33,804 bases of DNA, taken from contig SORU01000016.1 in the NCBI GenBank assembly GCA_004402915.1, forward strand, positions 1-33,804. The letters are read 5' to 3'. Of the stretch, positions 17,609 through 25,365 are shown in pieces. Made by a program: the position numbers and the translations under genes. The stretch comes from Fidelibacterota bacterium MT.SAG.2. GTDB lineage: Bacteria > Fidelibacterota > SORT01. Position 1 is the stretch's first letter. The number at the start of each line of letters is the position of its first letter. The notes below the pieces were generated by a model that made no database searches, was not told the DNA's origin, and saw only the letters and a list, made by a program, of their open reading frames with translations.

Positions 17609-18382
17609 ATGCAAATGAATTTTAAACACTATATAACTTTATTGATGTTTTTGGGTACTTTTTCTCAGTCGTTTGCCGGCGATGGGTTTCTTCTGAAGAG
17701 AGAACTAACGCTCAGTTCGGGTGAGACTCTGAGTTTGGCTTACCTTAACCTTAATTCCTCTATCAAAGACAGCGTAAGCAAGAGAGTTTTTGCCAAACGA
17801 CCCGGTCGTTCATTCATGAGTTCCGCCGTGCTGCCCGGAGCCGGTCAGTATTATAACGGCTCTACCAAGAAAGCTATAGGATTTTTTGTTGCAGAGATCG
17901 CTCTTTGGTGGGGTTATGCAACCTTGCAGGGAAACGCAAACGACAAAGTGGAGGAATATAAAGCATTTGCTAAGGAAAATTGGAATTATGCTTTCTGGAT
18001 TTCAACAGGGGGCACAGATATAGTGGGAGATAATATAGATACATCGAGTACGGGTAATCCTATAATGAATAACGCATATTATGAAAACATAGGGAAATAC
18101 GATAAGTTTAATAAAGGTTGGGTAGATGTTGTTCCGGGGAGCGACGATACACAGAAACGTCAAGAATATAGAAATTTACAGCAAGACGCAAACGATCTCT
18201 TCAGCTGGGCAACGACGGTGGCATCTACAGTTATGCTGAATCATATATTGTCTGCTGCTGAAGCAGTATATACTGCTAAGAAACTTAACGATGCAGCATC
18301 GATCAACATCTCCTTGAGAGCAATACCGGTTAGAACGGGAGACCGGATAAGCAGTCGATTAAGTCTGACTGTTGCGTGGTGA
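17609..18382 (+). CDS. DUF5683-like exported or membrane protein
   Basis: 257-residue protein of unknown function. It has an N-terminal signal peptide (about 1-24, ending QSFAG) and the central pattern SSAVLPGAGQYYNGSTKKAIG followed by a hydrophobic helix (FFVAEIALWWGYA). This is typical of DUF5683 proteins of Bacteroidota and relatives, which lie near envelope genes. A second hydrophobic segment is near residues 195-215. Two ATG codons, at 17609 and 17615, could start translation: GGGA lies five bases before 17615 but touches 17609, so 17615 may be the true start. It follows the barrel fusion protein by 12 bases. Confidence 0.66.
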   Translation: MQMNFKHYITLLMFLGTFSQSFAGDGFLLKRELTLSSGETLSLAYLNLNSSIKDSVSKRVFAKRPGRSFMSSAVLPGAGQYYNGSTKKAIGFFVAEIALWWGYATLQGNANDKVEEYKAFAKENWNYAFWISTGGTDIVGDNIDTSSTGNPIMNNAYYENIGKYDKFNKGWVDVVPGSDDTQKRQEYRNLQQDANDLFSWATTVASTVMLNHILSAAEAVYTAKKLNDAASINISLRAIPVRTGDRISSRLSLTVAW

Positions 18383-18392
18383 TAGCGGACAG

Positions 18393-19181
18393 ATGAAAAT
18401 CTCAAATCTGATATTTTCCATTACTGTTATTCTGTCACTAACTGCATGTGGTTCCGGGAAAAATGAGGAGCTGAAACCTGCAGAAGTCAGGTACGAAACT
18501 GGCAAAGAGTACTATGACAAGGGCAAATATCACAAAGCGATAGCAGAATTAAAGTTTGTGACATTTAACGCTCCGGGTAGTGAGATCGGGGATGATGCAC
18601 AGTTTTATTTGGCAAATGCACACTTCGAGCTGAAAGAATATATCGTTGCAATATCCGAATACGATCGTTTATTGCGAATTCATCCGGAGAGTCCTTTTTT
18701 GGAGGAAGGAGAATATAAAAGAGCGCTTTGCTTTGATATAATGTCTCCATCTTCGCATCATGACCAGACCAACACACTGAAAGCGTTAGATGCTTATCAA
18801 GAGTATATAGAAAATTGGCCCGAAAGTGAGTACAAGGTAAAAGCCGAATCGAGGCTCGACCTTTTGCGGTTCAAATTAGCGAAGAAATTATTTGATAACG
18901 GGAAACAATATCAGAAACTTGGTGAGTGCGCATCTTCAGCCATCTACATGCGACAACTCCTTGAAAAGTATTATGACAGCGGCTTAGCAGCGGAGGCGAG
19001 GTGGCGATTGGCTGAATGTGAAATAAAATTGAAAAATTGGGATTCAGCGTTGAAAGTCCTTGTTGATATACTCAAGCGTGATGAAGAGGCAAAATTTGTG
19101 GCAAAGGCAAAAAAAGCCATCAGAGAAGTAAAGGCAAAAGTTGACGAAAAATCCAATCAAGCTCTTGTTGATGAGAAATGA
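18393..19181 (+). CDS. bamD: BamD/YfiO-like outer-membrane assembly lipoprotein
   Basis: Predicted lipoprotein with tetratricopeptide-like repeats. From the ATG at 18393, a signal ends at lipobox LTAC (cysteine about residue 19), which fixes this start over a TTG 21 bases upstream. TPR-like pairs follow: YYDKGKYHKAIAELKFVTFN, FYLANAHFELKEYIVAISEYDR, ALDAYQEYIENWPESEY, AIYMRQLLEKYYDSGLAAEA and WRLAECEIKLKNWDSALKVL. This pattern, with about 262 residues, matches BamD, the partner of BamA in inserting outer-membrane barrels. It is placed right after three envelope genes. A different TPR lipoprotein cannot be excluded, since no bamA is in the window. Confidence 0.78.
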   Translation: MKISNLIFSITVILSLTACGSGKNEELKPAEVRYETGKEYYDKGKYHKAIAELKFVTFNAPGSEIGDDAQFYLANAHFELKEYIVAISEYDRLLRIHPESPFLEEGEYKRALCFDIMSPSSHHDQTNTLKALDAYQEYIENWPESEYKVKAESRLDLLRFKLAKKLFDNGKQYQKLGECASSAIYMRQLLEKYYDSGLAAEARWRLAECEIKLKNWDSALKVLVDILKRDEEAKFVAKAKKAIREVKAKVDEKSNQALVDEK

Positions 19182-19231
19182 ACAGCTAATAACGCGAACA
19201 GGTCTCCGTAGAGATCCTCGATAAATCCAAA

Positions 19232-19819
19232 ATGCGGCTGGGAATATTCGGCGGCACGTTCGATCCACCACACAATGGACATCTGCGGCTTGCTCAATTC
19301 GTTTTTGAAAAGAAATCTCTTGATAAGCTTATATTCGTTACAGCATTCATAACTCCCTATTCGGATAAAACATCTTCCGTATCTTTTGAAAACAGGTTCA
19401 GAATGACCCAACTAATGATAGAAAATTCAGCTGATTTTGAAGCGAGTGATGTGGAGGGAGTTAGGGGCGGAGATTCCTTCACTATAGACACGGTAAGGCA
19501 GTTCAAGGAGTTGTATTCACTCGAAGCAGATCAACTTTTTCTCATCATCGGTGCCGACAGTTTAATGCGGTTCGATGAATGGAAAACACCTGAAGCTATT
19601 CTTAATGAATGTTCGGTATGCGTGCTTGATCGCGCTGAAGTGAAACAGGAAAAAATGGATAAACTATTTATTGATAGTGTGGAATTTCTTGACAACGAAC
19701 TTATGGCAGAATCGTCCAGCGATATCAGGAATAGAATTCGGGAAAACAAAGGTGTGGATGAATTTCTTGACAGCAAGGTGATCAACTACATTTATGATAA
19801 GAAACTGTACATTAATTAA
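19232..19819 (+). CDS. nadD: Nicotinate-nucleotide adenylyltransferase
   Basis: Converts nicotinate mononucleotide and ATP to deamido-NAD in NAD biosynthesis. The 195-residue protein begins with the nucleotidyltransferase signature GIFGGTFDPPHNGHL (HxGH = HNGH), has the NadD-like GGDSFTIDTV and LFLIIGADSL segments, and a C-terminal SSSDIRNRI in place of the common ISSTxIR motif. Length is normal for NadD. It differs from the coaD homologue at 29086, which lacks the GADSL segment. No clear Shine-Dalgarno sequence precedes the ATG. Confidence 0.93.
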   Translation: MRLGIFGGTFDPPHNGHLRLAQFVFEKKSLDKLIFVTAFITPYSDKTSSVSFENRFRMTQLMIENSADFEASDVEGVRGGDSFTIDTVRQFKELYSLEADQLFLIIGADSLMRFDEWKTPEAILNECSVCVLDRAEVKQEKMDKLFIDSVEFLDNELMAESSSDIRNRIRENKGVDEFLDSKVINYIYDKKLYIN

Positions 19820-19854
19820 TCGAATAGTCTTTTTTGCGGTAAAAGTCTTTCGAT
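19819..19854 (+). other. Stem-loop directly after nadD
   Basis: ATCGAA-t-AG-t-CTTTT (19819-19833) pairs with AAAAG-t-CT-TTCGAT (19841-19854) around a 7-base loop. It begins on the last base of the nadD stop codon. It is followed by AAAAA rather than a T-run, so it is not a canonical + strand terminator; it may protect the mRNA 3' end or mark a weak terminator before the tRNA promoter. Confidence 0.4.
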
Positions 19855-19899
19855 AAAAATCGTGACACACACATATTTCCATCGTAAATCATTAATAAA

Positions 19900-19928
19900 T
19901 TGACTGGTAAAATAAATCGGATTTTAAT
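19900..19928 (+). promoter_or_regulatory. Promoter of tRNA-Arg
   Basis: TTGACT (19900-19905), a 17-base spacer, then TTTAAT (19923-19928), about 14 bases before the tRNA start. The spacing fits a sigma-70-type promoter. Confidence 0.55.
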
Positions 19929-19942
19929 AAATTCAACTCTTC

Positions 19943-20016
19943 GCCCATGTAGCTCAGTAGGATAGAGCGCCGGTTTCCTAAACCGGAGGTCGCAGGTTCG
20001 AATCCTGCCATGGGTA
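19943..20016 (+). tRNA. tRNA-Arg (anticodon CCT)
   Basis: 74-base cloverleaf. The acceptor stem GCCCATG pairs with CATGGGT (with a G-U at the terminal pair), the D arm is GCTC...GAGC, the anticodon stem CCGGT/ACCGG encloses loop TTCCTAA with anticodon CCT (reads AGG), and the T arm is GCAGG-TTCGAAT-CCTGC. The discriminator is A and CCA is not encoded (CAT follows). It lies between nadD and the DUF423 gene. Confidence 0.95.
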
Positions 20017-20045
20017 CATTATCGAATAATAAAAGGACATAAATA

Positions 20046-20414
20046 ATGGCTAAAACGTTTCTGATTATAGCTGCAATATTCGGGTTCCTTGGTGTTGCAT
20101 TCGGCGCATTCGGAGCTCATGCTCTTAAAGATAAATTAACTCCTCAGCTCCTTGAGACATTTGAGACCGGGGTAAGGTACCAGATGTACCACGTATTCGC
20201 TATAGCCGTAGTAGCTCTGGCAATGTCACATTGGCGAGTGGGATTGCTCAACGTAAGCGGTTGGCTCTTCGTTGCGGGAATAATAATCTTCTCCGGGAGT
20301 CTATATATACTCGCCCTGACAGGACAAAAGATGTGGGGAGCCGTAACGCCGTTTGGCGGGTTGGCTCTGCTTGCAGGTTGGGCTACGCTTGCGATAGGGA
20401 TTTATAAATCCTAA
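20046..20414 (+). CDS. DUF423 (YgdD-like) small membrane protein
   Basis: 122-residue inner-membrane protein of unknown function. It contains about four hydrophobic helices and the family pattern GAFGAHALKDKL near residues 20-32, then FETGVRYQMYHVFAI, typical of DUF423. A ribosome-binding site (AAAGGA) lies about seven bases before the ATG. It starts 29 bases after the tRNA and is followed by ftsE after 15 bases, so all may share a transcript, with the tRNA processed from it. Confidence 0.88.
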   Translation: MAKTFLIIAAIFGFLGVAFGAFGAHALKDKLTPQLLETFETGVRYQMYHVFAIAVVALAMSHWRVGLLNVSGWLFVAGIIIFSGSLYILALTGQKMWGAVTPFGGLALLAGWATLAIGIYKS

Positions 20415-20429
20415 AAAAATCGTGAAAAG

Positions 20430-21104
20430 ATGATAAGTTTAGCAAATGTATCAGCGCGATTTTCCAATACCATAGGTGTTGAGGGCATAACTTTTGAAAT
20501 TAATAAGGGTGAGTTTGTCTGTATCACCGGTCCGACAGGCGCGGGAAAATCCACAATTCTCAAACTGTTGTACATGGAGATCAAACCGAGTTCCGGAAGG
20601 GTCACGGTGGAGGAATTTGATTCGGGCTCTATCACGCGGAAACAAATTCCGTATCTTCGGCGTAAGGTGGGGATGATATTTCAGGATTTTAAATTGCTGA
20701 ATGACAGGAATGTGTACGATAACATTGCTTTTGCGCTTCGGGCAACAGGTTATAAACGGGGGGATGTGAAAAAGATGACGGCGAGAGTACTTGCTCAGAT
20801 AGACCTGAATCATCGCCGCTATCATTTGCCGGATCAGCTTTCGGGTGGCGAGCAACAGCGTGTCGCTATAGCAAGAGCATTGGTTGTGGAACCTTATGTG
20901 ATCCTTGCCGATGAACCGACGGGAAATCTCGATCCCGAAAGTTCTAAATCAATTTTGGATATTCTAATTAATATTCAGCAGAAAGGCACCTCGGTTGTCT
21001 TGGCTACACACGATTACAACATGATAAAGGGGATGGGTTTTCGTCGTATACATCTTGTAGACGGTAAAGTTAAAGAGGATTCAATGGATGAGCCGGCGGA
21101 ATGA
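20430..21104 (+). CDS. ftsE: Cell-division ABC transporter ATPase FtsE
   Basis: Cytoplasmic ATPase that works with FtsX to regulate septal peptidoglycan hydrolysis. The 224-residue ABC domain shows Walker A GPTGAGKST (about residues 34-42), Q-loop FQDFKLLNDRNVYDNIAFAL (characteristic of FtsE), signature LSGGEQQRVAIARAL, and Walker B ILADEPTGNLDPE. The next gene is ftsX with a four-base overlap, which settles the assignment over other ABC ATPases such as LolD. Confidence 0.95.
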   Translation: MISLANVSARFSNTIGVEGITFEINKGEFVCITGPTGAGKSTILKLLYMEIKPSSGRVTVEEFDSGSITRKQIPYLRRKVGMIFQDFKLLNDRNVYDNIAFALRATGYKRGDVKKMTARVLAQIDLNHRRYHLPDQLSGGEQQRVAIARALVVEPYVILADEPTGNLDPESSKSILDILINIQQKGTSVVLATHDYNMIKGMGFRRIHLVDGKVKEDSMDEPAE

Positions 21105-21976
21105 GTTTCTTCTTTTCACTTAGCGAAGGTCTGAAAAATCTTCGGAGAGTAAGGGGGGCAGCCATTCTTGCGGTCCTAATACTTTCGTTGGCAATCGCAA
21201 CGGTAGGTACTGCTGCCGTGGTCGGATGGAATGGACAAAAATTCATTAAATTTCTTCGTTCACAATTCGACCTAACAGTTTTTGTTCAATTGGATACAGC
21301 CGATGACGTTGTGATCCAATTAGCAAAGGATATCGGTAAGATAGAAGGCGTGCGGGATTTGACTTATATATCTCCCGCGCAGGCAGCTCGAAAATTTGAA
21401 AAAGAATTCGGCGAAAACGTGATGACAATATTGGGAACAAATCCCTTCCCGGCATCATTTATTGTAAGAGTATCACCGGAATTCGGTACAGCAATTGACG
21501 CATCATATATCGCAAGCAGAATCGCGAATTTGAAAAATATCGAAGAGGTGCGTTACCGGAAAAGCCTTTTAGTGATTGTGGACAAATATATTAAAATTCT
21601 CATCGGAGCCGCAATGGTAGTAGGATTCATAGTACTCTTTGCGGCAATACTGATCTCATCTTACACAATAAAGCTCGCAATATTCGCAAAGCGTGACCTG
21701 ATCTGGACGATGCGATTGGTGGGAGCAACGGATAGTTTCATAAGACGGCCATTTGTGGTCGAGGGTATGGTGGAGGGCTTGTTGGCGGGAATAGTAGCCA
21801 TTGGAATTCTTGAGGCAGCGTATAGGGCAGCCGGATTCGTTCTGAGAGGGTATTTGCCGCTGCACAGGATCGAGATAAACAATGAAATCTATTTAGGGAT
21901 GCTGCTTTTCGGTCTTTTTCTCGGATGGTTCAGCAGTAATATATCTGTCAGGAAGTACCTCAGAGAGAAGATGTGA
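21101..21976 (+). CDS. ftsX: Cell-division protein FtsX
   Basis: Inner-membrane partner of FtsE. The 291 residues show a first membrane helix near 20-42 (AILAVLILSLAIATVGTAAVVG), an extracytoplasmic loop with the family pattern VFVQLDTADDV and PFPASFIVRV, and three further helices around 165-190, 223-245 and 260-280, giving the usual four. The cytoplasmic segment WTMRLVGATDSFIRRPFVVEG is typical of FtsX. The ATG overlaps the ftsE stop (ATGA). Confidence 0.93.
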   Translation: MSFFFSLSEGLKNLRRVRGAAILAVLILSLAIATVGTAAVVGWNGQKFIKFLRSQFDLTVFVQLDTADDVVIQLAKDIGKIEGVRDLTYISPAQAARKFEKEFGENVMTILGTNPFPASFIVRVSPEFGTAIDASYIASRIANLKNIEEVRYRKSLLVIVDKYIKILIGAAMVVGFIVLFAAILISSYTIKLAIFAKRDLIWTMRLVGATDSFIRRPFVVEGMVEGLLAGIVAIGILEAAYRAAGFVLRGYLPLHRIEINNEIYLGMLLFGLFLGWFSSNISVRKYLREKM

Positions 21977-22052
21977 TTAGTATTCCTTCTAAACACATAC
22001 CATAAAATATCTCAAAACACTATCTAAACAGCTAATTCCCCTATATTTTATC

Positions 22053-22083
22053 TTGACTGAAAGTGGATTGTAGTATACTTTTT
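22053..22083 (+). promoter_or_regulatory. Promoter upstream of hrcA
   Basis: TTGACT (22053-22058), then 17 bases to TACTTTTT (22076-22083), a near match to the Bacteroidota TAnnTTTG -7 box. An overlapping TATACT (22074-22079) could also serve with 15-base spacing. No CIRCE inverted repeat (TTAGCACTC-N9-GAGTGCTAA) is visible anywhere in the 137-base gap. Confidence 0.5.
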
Positions 22084-22113
22084 AAGGTTAAATAGAAAAG
22101 GTATGACTAAAAG

Positions 22114-23139
22114 ATGAATGAGCTGAACAAAAGAGAAGAAAATATACTGAAAGCAATAATCGGAGAATTTATTTCTTCGGCTTTGCCGGTAGGCTCAAAC
22201 ACTCTTAAAAAGAGAAGGAATATAAAATTTAGTCCCGCTACCATTCGGCATGTTATGAACGATCTTGAGGAGACAGGGTATCTATCTCACCCTCATACTT
22301 CGGCGGGAAGAGTTCCGACGAGTAAGGGGTACAGATTTTTCGTAGATCTACTTGATCCGGGAAAAGAACTGAGTTTGCGTGAGCAGGAAGAGATTTCGGA
22401 TTCATTACGCCCTTATGCGGTTGATATTGAATCGCTGCTCTCAACTGCGAGCAGGCTTTTGGGAGAATTTACGTCTGACCTCGGCATCGCCATTGCACCA
22501 TTTATATTAGAGGGTGAGCTGACTCGGATAAATCTTTTTTCGGTATCAAGCCAAACGGTTATGCTCGTGTTGCAGCTTAACGAGGGATTTGCAAAGACCA
22601 TAGTATTGGAGATACGCTCTACTATCCCTACAGAAGCATTGGACGTTATATCGACAAAACTCAACGAAAAACTTTCAGGACTTTCACTGAGGGAGATACG
22701 GAAAAGCATTTCTATGCGGTGCAGCGATCTGACGAATGAAAGTTCAGGTATTGTCCGGATGTTGATAGACTCCGCTGATAGAGTTTTCGATTTTAGTGAA
22801 AATGAAAAAATAACGTTCAGTGGTTCGGCAAATATAATGTCGAAACCAGAATTCGCGGATCCTAAGAGAATGAAAAGCTTATTGAGCGTGATCGAGAATG
22901 AAAAAAACCTAATTAAACGGATTCAGGAATCATCAAATAAGAAAGGCGTGAGTGTCCTAATCGGAGATGAATTGGATGATCCCGATATGTCCGAACTCAG
23001 TTTTGTAACGTCTCCCTATAATTTCGGAAATCAAGTGGGTATAATTGCGGTTGTAGGTCCTTTAAGGATGCATTATGAGAAGGCGATGACTATCGTTGTG
23101 CATACGGCAAATACACTATCACAAACTTTGTCTAACTGA
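22114..23139 (+). CDS. hrcA: Heat-inducible transcription repressor HrcA
   Basis: Represses heat-shock operons by binding CIRCE operators; its activity depends on the GroE chaperonin in known systems. The 341-residue protein has the HrcA winged-helix N-terminus (LNKREENILKAIIGEFISS, then SPATIRHVMNDLEETGYL and HPHTSAGRVPTSKGYRFFVD) followed by the GAF-like dimer domain and the C-terminal IAVVGPLRMHYEKAM motif. It heads the hrcA-grpE-dnaJ cluster. Because no CIRCE is seen upstream, its own control may be different, with true targets elsewhere (groESL). Confidence 0.95.
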   Translation: MNELNKREENILKAIIGEFISSALPVGSNTLKKRRNIKFSPATIRHVMNDLEETGYLSHPHTSAGRVPTSKGYRFFVDLLDPGKELSLREQEEISDSLRPYAVDIESLLSTASRLLGEFTSDLGIAIAPFILEGELTRINLFSVSSQTVMLVLQLNEGFAKTIVLEIRSTIPTEALDVISTKLNEKLSGLSLREIRKSISMRCSDLTNESSGIVRMLIDSADRVFDFSENEKITFSGSANIMSKPEFADPKRMKSLLSVIENEKNLIKRIQESSNKKGVSVLIGDELDDPDMSELSFVTSPYNFGNQVGIIAVVGPLRMHYEKAMTIVVHTANTLSQTLSN

Positions 23140-23140
23140 A

Positions 23141-23703
23141 ATGAGGGAGGGAATCGCTGATTTGACGGAAAAGGAACTTGATGTCGAGATAATTGAAGAA
23201 AGTGCTGAAACAAACAAAGCGCAGAACAAAAAACAAAGAAGAAAAAGTCTCTGACAAAGCTTCAACAGGCGCAAAAAGATATTAAAGAGCTGAAGGATAA
23301 AGATCTCAGGCGATTAGCGGAATTTGAAAATTATAAAAAAAGAACGCTAAGGGAAACACAGAGAGCCCTAATACGGGTAGAAGACAATGCTGTAGCATCT
23401 TTCTTACCGCTTTTGGACGATATTCATCGGACTTTGTACTTTGCCAAAGAACATAAAGCTGGGGAATCGTTCATCTCGGGTATCGAATTGATAAAGGATA
23501 ATTTTGAAAATATATTGGAAAGTAGAGGGGTTTCAGCCATCGAAACAGTTGGAGAGGAATTTGATCCTGAATTTCATGAGGCGATGTTGGTGAAAAGTGA
23601 TCCTAAGCAAAAAAATAACATTATCCTCGAAGAACTTGAGAAGGGTTACAAGCATAATGACAGAGTGTTACGCCACGCAAAAGTAAAGGTAAACAAAATT
23701 TAA
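23141..23703 (+). pseudogene. grpE: Nucleotide exchange factor GrpE, reading frame broken by a frameshift
   Basis: GrpE releases ADP from DnaK. The N-terminal part runs from ATG 23141 (or TTG 23162, which has GAGGGAGG about 11 bases upstream) in one frame and ends at TGA 23252-23254. The rest of GrpE is in the -1 frame: KDLRRLAEFENYKKRTLRE, FLPLLDDIHRTLYFAKEH and EEFDPEFHEAMLV, ending at TAA 23701-23703. The two frames overlap in an A-rich stretch (about 23200-23251), with runs of six and five A at 23228-23233 and 23242-23246. Restoring one base gives about 187 residues, normal for GrpE. The region after the shift has no ATG or GTG start, so the 96-residue stub from TTG 23413 is not the natural protein. 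A base lost in sequencing or assembly, or a real mutation, are both possible; grpE is usually needed. Confidence 0.88.
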
Positions 23704-23704
23704 A

Positions 23705-24856
23705 ATGGCAAGGGATTACTACGGCATACTTGAAGTGGACCGTTCTGCCACCGAAAATGAAATAAAAAAAGCTTATAGAAAGCTCGCCATGAAATATCAT
23801 CCCGACAGAAATGCGGGAGATAAAACTGCGGAAAAGGAGTTTAAAGCCATTTCACATGCATATTCGGTGCTCGCTGACCGTGAAAAGAAAGCCAGATACG
23901 ACCAATTCGGAGAAGCCGGGGTTAAAGGTAGTGGAGGTGGATTTGATCCATTTGCGGGAGATGCTTTCGATCTGTCAGACGCTTTAAGAACTTTTATGGA
24001 ACAGGGTTTCGGTGGAATGGGCGGTTTCGGCGATTCGTTTGGGTCTCCTCGAAGAAGAGCAGGTCAGCAGCTAAGGGGCAGTAACCTGAAATTGACTCTT
24101 GAGGTAACGCTTGAAGAGGTATTTTCAGGTGTTGAGAAGAAATTGAAGATCAAAAGATACGAGAATTGCGAAGTATGCCACGGCGAAGGAGCGGAACCGG
24201 GAAGCAGTAAAAAAACATGTCCCGTATGTCAGGGACAGGGACAGATCAGGCAGGTATCCCGTTCACTATTCGGTCAATTCATCAATGTTCAGTCGTGTTC
24301 GAATTGTAACGGCGAGGGGCAGATAATAGATCGTCTCTGTAAAAGTTGTGGAGGAAGCGGCAGAAAAAGGGTGAGCAGAACAATTTCTGTCAACATACCT
24401 CAAGGAGTGGATACCGGTAATTATTTAACTCTCGCAGGTGAAGGGAATGCGGGTGAGCATGGAGCGCCGCGAGGCGATCTAATAGTATTTATTCAAATCA
24501 AAGACCATAAATACTTCGTCAGAGATAATCGCAATATTCTTATTGAGGTAAAAGTCACCTTTGCTCAAGCAGCGCTGGGAACTGAGATAGAAGTTCCTAC
24601 CATTACAGGTAAAGCGAATCTTAAGATCCCGGCGGGCATCCAGTCCGGTAAAATGTTGAGGATGAAAGGCAAGGGGCTGCCTGATGTTCGCGGCAGCAGA
24701 AAAGGCGATCAATTAGTAAGGATACAAGTCTGGACACCGTCCAAACTTAGTAAAGAACAAAGAACGTTGTTAGAGAAATTAGAGAAAAGTAACGGTTCCG
24801 CGCCTACTGAAAGGATAGGAAAGGGTTCATTTGCCAATTTATCGGCAGAAATTTGA
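23705..24856 (+). CDS. dnaJ: Chaperone DnaJ
   Basis: J-domain co-chaperone that delivers substrates to DnaK and stimulates its ATPase. The 383 residues contain the J domain with HPD (KYHPDRN, about residues 30-36), a Gly/Phe-rich linker (GFGGMGGFGDSFGSP), a zinc-finger region with four CxxCxGxG-type repeats (CEVCHGEG, CPVCQGQG, CSNCNGEG, CKSCGGSG), and the two C-terminal beta domains with GNYLTLAGEGNAGE. It begins one base after the grpE stop. dnaK is not in this window. Confidence 0.96.
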   Translation: MARDYYGILEVDRSATENEIKKAYRKLAMKYHPDRNAGDKTAEKEFKAISHAYSVLADREKKARYDQFGEAGVKGSGGGFDPFAGDAFDLSDALRTFMEQGFGGMGGFGDSFGSPRRRAGQQLRGSNLKLTLEVTLEEVFSGVEKKLKIKRYENCEVCHGEGAEPGSSKKTCPVCQGQGQIRQVSRSLFGQFINVQSCSNCNGEGQIIDRLCKSCGGSGRKRVSRTISVNIPQGVDTGNYLTLAGEGNAGEHGAPRGDLIVFIQIKDHKYFVRDNRNILIEVKVTFAQAALGTEIEVPTITGKANLKIPAGIQSGKMLRMKGKGLPDVRGSRKGDQLVRIQVWTPSKLSKEQRTLLEKLEKSNGSAPTERIGKGSFANLSAEI

Positions 24857-24895
24857 CAATAATTTCCGCATAATAGTTTAAAACGAATCGACTAT

Positions 24896-25348
24896 ATGAA
24901 AAAACTTTTTACAGATAAAGAATCAGCAGCAATCAGCTTTTTAGCGGTGACATTCCTCTTAGGCATGGGTGTTGATTATTATAGGGATAAGACCTTTGAA
25001 GAAGGGTTAACCGATTCGATCCCAAAATTAATTGCGGAAGATAAAAAGTTTAAAGAAGCTGCGTTAATGCTTCAGTCGGAATATGACGTATCTTCCGGCA
25101 TAACGAAACTCAATGACGATGGGACGCTTCATTCGATAATGCTAAACAAAGCCCCTATCGATGGATTAACGCTGCTGCCGGGTATCGGACAGATAATAGC
25201 GGAGCGGATAATCAACAGAAGAAATTTAACCGGCTCTTTTAAATCTGTAGATGAACTGTAGAAAGTAAAGGGAATAGGAAAAATTAAACTGAACAAAATC
25301 AGACCGTATATTATAATTGGAGATATGAGTGAAAATGCAAAAAACTAA
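24896..25348 (+). pseudogene. ComEA-like helix-hairpin-helix DNA-binding protein interrupted by an in-frame TAG
   Basis: Predicted membrane-anchored DNA-binding protein of the natural-transformation type. The N-terminus has a membrane segment (about residues 12-28), then a linker and a double HhH motif of ComEA type: first hairpin LLPGIGQIIAERIINRR, then FKSVDEL. The frame stops at TAG 25259-25261. Directly after it, in the same frame, the second hairpin continues as KVKGIGKIKLNKIRPYI and ends at TAA 25346-25348. The downstream sequence is so well matched to the ComEA family that the stop must be a point change of a sense codon, such as TTG or AAG. The cut protein would lose the second HhH. 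Neighbours are pilus-assembly-like genes, in keeping with DNA uptake. Confidence 0.82.
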
Positions 25349-25365
25349 TAAATTCAGGAGGAATT

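Noticed and set aside
23225-23254. Programmed -1 frameshift in grpE
   Set aside because: The direction fits, but the zero-frame candidates (C AAA AAA and A AAA AGT) are not canonical slippery heptamers, and no stimulatory structure was evident. A lost base in an A-run is simpler.
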